The translations under genes were made by a program, and so were the position numbers. A stretch of DNA of 64,000 nucleotides, from positions 248,001 through 312,000 of the forward strand of contig NW_026042427.1 of the NCBI RefSeq assembly GCF_023856365.1. The letters run 5' to 3'. How positions within the stretch are numbered: the first letter of the stretch is position 1; every line of letters starts with the position of its first letter. This stretch comes from Brienomyrus brachyistius. Lineage: Eukaryota; Chordata; Actinopteri; Osteoglossiformes; Mormyridae. The notes below the pieces were generated by a model. It was not told the origin of the DNA. It was given only the letters and a program-made list of their open reading frames with translations, and did not search any database. This document shows positions 59,390-64,000 of this stretch, piece by piece.

Positions 59390-61400
59390 GCTATCTAAAT
59401 GAGCGCTATTCATTGTTATAGCAAATAAACTGAAATTGTCAGTGTTAGTGAGGTGTGTGTCTGCACGTTTCTGTATGATTGTGTAAGGTGGGAGCCAAGG
59501 AACAGACAACTTTTTAATTTCCCATTCGGCCAAAGCACAGGCTGAGTCTCAGGACACATTTGTTTGTGCTCCGGCGAGTAGAAATCGACTAAAGAAGGGT
59601 TTCCAAGTTAAAAAAAAAAAAACAAGGTAGAAGGACAGCGCTCTCCACGCATTATGGTGCCTGGTATAAAAGTAACCAGCTGGGATGTTTAATCTGTTTA
59701 CAGAGTGAGTAGTATGACAATGTGGAAGCCGTTGTTCTGAGAACATCCCTTAATCCTTCACTTTCAGGAAGCCTTTTGCTTCTGTACTTCTGAAGGAAGC
59801 ACAGTTTAATACATTCTGAGAGAAAGGCGAGACTGCTGCATCCCAATTCACACCCTCAGCACAACCATAAAACACTGTCCCCATCAAGCGGCCCTATCCA
59901 GGGGACTGGAGAGTGTACGCTGAGGGATGTAAACCATGGTTAGAATTAGAGGAGCCGTCCAATCACATTTTCATTTGACGGTGCTAAAAAAGCCAGCTGG
60001 GAATTTTGCATGGGCCTGCACAACTTGCCTGTAAGACCTCTGCTTCTGTTTACACTGGAAATAAACGGCTTAAGTGTATCATGGAGTACGGGCATTTTGA
60101 TGTACCTAAAAGAATGTTAAATTGCTAAGAATTATGGAGCTTTTCAGATAAACAAAACATAGGCAGAAAAAGTATTCCTCATGAAGATGTTATATAACAG
60201 CGATTAATCTCGTTTAAGTTAGGTGTTTGATATTAACCTCATGATGTTTCCCTTGATTTATGCAAATTAGAGGAAGCCATGGCTAATGCTAATGATATGT
60301 TATAGGAGAGTCATAAACTGATGTCATTAGAAAGTGCAGATGGTGAGCATAATTTCAAATTGGTGATAAATGTGGACACACGCAAGTCATTCAGCTGACC
60401 TAGAAAAATGTGCAAAGCCAGTGTCCCTGAGGAAATTTGATTACAAAGAACCAACATGTATTAACTCTACCATGAGGAGGATCTGACTAGACATCCAGGC
60501 TGTTTCTAGGAAACTGGCACTCACTAACCTCTGCCAGGTGTATGTTTATGGTGTAAAACCATTTAATTGGCCATTATTAACCTTTTTATTTTAAGGTTGT
60601 CTCCAAAATACCATACCATAGGTTAATTTTATCATTAGACATGCATAAGAGGGGGTGTCATTTTATAACATTTTATCCTCTTACAAAAAATTTAATTAAT
60701 ATAAAATTTGTGCAGCTAACGTCTACATTATGTGTTCCTCATTACTGGAGAATCTTAGTCATAATTAAAAAATGAAGAAGTCTATTTCATGTAAAAGACT
60801 TGCGTAGCAAGTGTTTGTAAATATTATGAACATTCAAATTGATGATTTCATCACCAATTATGAATTATAGCTATGCCATAAAAAAAATTATTTTACAGTG
60901 TTTCTTGTAGATATTTCTTCTTGTTTGTGTATTTGGTTATTAAACATCTGGCTACCGATTACTACACTGTTAGAAATGTTTAACATGCTGGGTTTTGCCC
61001 AGTTCGCAGCTTTATGTGCCCCTCAAGCACCCAAACCAAGGCTGCAGTTCTCCAAAAGCACTTTTACCAATCTATAACTTCCTCCTATCTTTTCTTCACT
61101 CTTTCGACTGGAAAGTAAAATTGGTGGTTGAAAATACAATCCGAGAAATCTGTGCAGAGCCTTCCCTGCATTCTCATGTTTCCTGCTGCCTCTGCCCACC
61201 TCAAATCTCATCTGTAACATTGCAAAAAACAATCTTCAATAACAGCTGTCAATATGAGCCAGGCTGGGAAGGCCCCCCCCGAAATTCTCTCATTGTCTGA
61301 TTAGCCTCTGTGCTTAATGTTCCCTTTTAACCTGGCTTTGCTGCACTGAGCATTCTGTCCTCAGTATCCCTTTACATGTTCACCAGGTACCTGCATTTCT
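59390..61400. other. Upstream intergenic segment, no gene seen
   Basis: The segment is AT-rich with no tandem array. 60230-60420 looks unique, with several ATTA/TAAT-type homeodomain cores, and might be regulatory. Nothing in it can be assigned to a gene. Confidence 0.45.
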
Positions 61401-61416
61401 GCCTTGACGTTCACCC

Positions 61417-61572
61417 CAGTTTGCCAGACTGTTCCTCGGGGACCAGTCCACGTTTTTGCCCCCTCGCAGTTCCCTGCCAAACAGTGCACATTTTTGCTAC
61501 CTCCCAACTCCCCATAAAGAGCAAAAACATGGACCATCTGGGGGTCCTACAGGATTGGTTTGAGAAAGATTT
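61417..61572 (+). mobile_element. hAT-type MITE, copy 3
   Basis: This is a third copy of the family seen at 21-173 and 360-472, recognised by the shared GTCCACGTTTTTGCCCCC-type interior and the repeated inner segment around CAGTGCACATTTTTGCT. The termini are eroded and no duplication is visible. Confidence 0.6.
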
Positions 61573-61986
61573 GACTAGAGTGACCAGATAATCCATGTCA
61601 AGGAGTAAGTACACTTTGAGCTGCAACAGGATTCGTAAGCTACCATTTCAAGTAAAAGCATCTAGATTTCACTAAAGCACTGAGTTCTTACTATGTGCTG
61701 ATTGGTCAGTCTCCCATAATCATCATGCATATCACCAATGTTAACTGAAAACAGGTTTTCTTCAGTTAACATGGTAGTTTACAAATCCTCTCCTAGCGCA
61801 AAGTGTCCTCCCTGACAAGGGTTACCTGGTCACCCTAAAGTGGGCCAACAACTGGGCTAATCAGTTGCTGGTCGTGCTCAACAAAATGTAACTGTCTGGA
61901 TGTTTTTTGCTTCTGATAAGCATAGGAGGCTTCCCTTGGAGGTCATTTGGCAAGGACCCCGAAAGGGACAAGTGGAACGCAAAATG

Positions 61987-62022
61987 GATAAGATGGATGG
62001 ATGGATGGATGGATGGATGGAT
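61987..62022 (+). repeat. (GGAT)n microsatellite at a SINE-like tail
   Basis: About eight GGAT units follow CGAAAGGGACAAGTGGAACG and AAAATGGATAAGATGG. The sequence before it resembles the end of the SINE (compare GAGGACAAGTGGGTG near 53675), so this is probably an expanded SINE tail. Confidence 0.8.
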
Positions 62023-62029
62023 GAAAGAA

Positions 62030-64000
62030 AGAAAAGTCTTTGTGTTGGAGAAGACTGTAAATAATTGTTTTCCTTAATTAAATTGTAGCTTTCTGCAATT
62101 TTACATTGTAAGCACCATAACAAAAAAAATGCTGCAAATGACTTAAAAGTTTAAAAGGCCAAAAAGCTGTTATAAATGCAGCCCTTTATGTCTGAATGTG
62201 CAGTGCTTTGTTTTTTTATTTAAAGGACCCCTGAGAGAGCAGAAAATTGGCAAAGAAAATGTCAAACTGAAAATAATGCAGATGAGCTGAACGGTTGTAG
62301 CAAGAGTTTTTTTTTATTATTATTCTGAAACGTTCCTTACCATGGTCATGCTAAAGATTTAATTCCCAAAGCATTAGCAGTAATACTGCTGCTTCTAAAG
62401 AATGGATGCCGTTAGATGCTTATCTGGTGCAGGCTCACATTGTATTCAGTGTCATCTACAATGGTACATTTAAATGCACACAGTTTCAATGCAACTTTAA
62501 AGGGTATGTCTATATTGAACTCTTTAATGTTCAACGGGAAGCATTTGCATCATCTTTATCCATCTAATTAAGTCTAGGCAAACCAGATTCTTTCTGAGGG
62601 AGCTTTAAAAATAGACTCAGGAACCACTGTGGCCTCGGCTGAAATGGCATCCCACCTCCACCGAACATCTACCACTGATCCTGGTGTAAGATGCGCTAAT
62701 GGGTAAATCAGAGGCCTATAAGGCCAAGCGTGAAGCCTCCAGCAGACTGCAGGCCAAAGACCGCGTGCCAATGCCGGCGCCAGGATTCCTCCCAAGGCTC
62801 TTTGGGCTAACTCAGAAAATGTGCAGTGCAAATGTAGCCCATAAGTGTGTTTAGATGCTCATGAAATGAAATTATGACAAGTTGCCCACCAGAAATTTCT
62901 ACCCATATGCTATGTACACACATTGTCAATAGCTGACTGTCAATTGCTGGTTGGGACTGTAAGCATGTTCCTGTGATCTATTTCATGATAAGAGAACCAA
63001 GCACATTCCACAAATATGCAGCTTGTGAGCGCCGACATTATTTGTCATGCTTAATGTGACAACACCGAGGTCATTTAAGTGTAAGCCTCATTTACAGTAA
63101 CGCCCCTGGGCCACAACGCCATTTGCTCTTCTGGTTACACATCACAACTATGGCTTGGATGGAAAAGCCACACAAATACACCAGGAGGGAACCTGCAGAG
63201 CCAGCTGGGGCTCCAAACCAGGAGCTGCGAGGTAACCAGCAGCATCTCAGATAGCTTTAAAGCGGTACATGAGAAAGATTTCTGAAGCCATCTGCTCTTG
63301 GAAAAAGGGACTGATGTCCTAGAATTTGTGTGAAGAACTGGCTAGGTCACAAGCTTGTGCAAAATGTTATCATATCACCCAAGATATTCCTTTCAGTGAT
63401 TCTTTAAAATGTTTTGATAATGCAGTGCAAGCAACAACAAAACCTGGTTTTATGTAATGTAGAACCAGGCTGCAAAGGTAACTGTTAATTGGGTCGCTGG
63501 GGACCAATACCTTACATAATACAGTAAATACAAATAATAGATATTCTCTACAAATATTTAGCTTGATTTGGTGCAATTTAACAGGTTTTTCTTCGACTAT
63601 AAATATATTTAAAAAATTCATAAGCATTATAGACACTAATGACTAATGACTCCGTATTACTATATTTACGGTTGATGTTTTTGGTCTTTGTATAGCTGTT
63701 ATGTATAAAGTTTTATGTTATTGCTTTCTAGTCTGTGATACTGCCTTCGATTACCTCACTGAAGAATAATTTACGCCCCCCTCCCCTTAAAAAAAGCAAA
63801 ATGATTTCTATGTAGCTGATTACAGTGGCCCTATTACACACTTTTTGTTTAGTGCAAAATGCATCATTTGTTTAGTTTACAATGAACTATGTTAATGAAT
63901 CGAGTTCTCTCCTTTTGTATTCATACCCTTGAAAAACAAAACAAATATTGAACTACATTTTCTTTTGAATGAAAAGGTGACTTAAATCTTATTAAACTAC
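62030..64000. other. Distal upstream segment, no gene seen
   Basis: The segment runs to the window end without recognisable exons. 62390-62850 is non-repetitive and contains an octamer-like ATTTGCAT next to a TAATTA homeodomain core, described under findings. The rest is AT-rich and unremarkable. Confidence 0.45.

Noticed and set aside
51741..64000. ELAVL4 exons expected from mammalian synteny
   Set aside because: No RNA-recognition-motif coding sequence or its N-terminal exons could be found on either strand.

Overview
This window is vertebrate nuclear DNA, almost certainly from a ray-finned (teleost) fish. It is AT-rich, has long introns, and is littered with repeat families typical of fish genomes: a tRNA-headed SINE with a GGAT tail, Tc1-like transposons, L2-type LINE pieces, hAT-type MITEs and long (TG)n tracts. 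There is no operon structure and no CRISPR, rRNA or free-standing tRNA gene. Which fish it is cannot be fixed from the sequence.

The one clear protein-coding gene is the 5' end of AGBL4, which encodes cytosolic carboxypeptidase 6 (CCP6), a deglutamylase. It runs on the minus strand. Exon 1 (51589-51619), exon 2 (49173-49295) and exon 3 (11651-11775) have consensus splice sites and compatible phases (1, 1, 0). Together they encode the first 93 residues, the start of the N-terminal beta-domain. The peptidase domain with its zinc ligands lies beyond base 1. Intron 1 is 2.3 kb, intron 2 is 37.4 kb, and at least 11.6 kb of intron 3 is present. Just upstream of the start codon is a short GC-rich promoter with a consensus-fitting RFX X-box (51669-51682) and a GC box, which fits a gene acting on ciliary and neuronal tubulin.

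Region by region: 1-11650 (intron 3) holds two hAT-type MITEs, a 35-bp minisatellite that grew from inside a SINE, two decayed Tc1-like transposases, and a nest of DNA transposons with an L2 tail inserted. 11776-49172 (intron 2) holds old SINE copies, a third Tc1-like relic, a palindromic MITE between (TG)n arrays, a fold-back MITE, an internally deleted L2 reverse transcriptase, a MYB/SANT-like ORF, a hAT MITE with target duplications, and a 66-bp minisatellite with a long open frame. 49296-51588 (intron 1) looks unique. 51683-64000 is upstream sequence with two oppositely oriented SINEs, each with a clear target-site duplication, a fourth Tc1-like relic, two more MITEs and some candidate regulatory DNA. 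ELAVL4, the divergent neighbour of AGBL4 in mammals, was looked for and not seen.

I see no gene system comparable to a bacterial defence or biosynthetic locus. The most interesting signals are the SINE-derived minisatellite, the 66-bp array with an exact 198-bp duplication and near mirror-image ends, DNA transposons resembling elements I remember from primates, the X-box, and an unidentified coding-like stretch near 13 kb.
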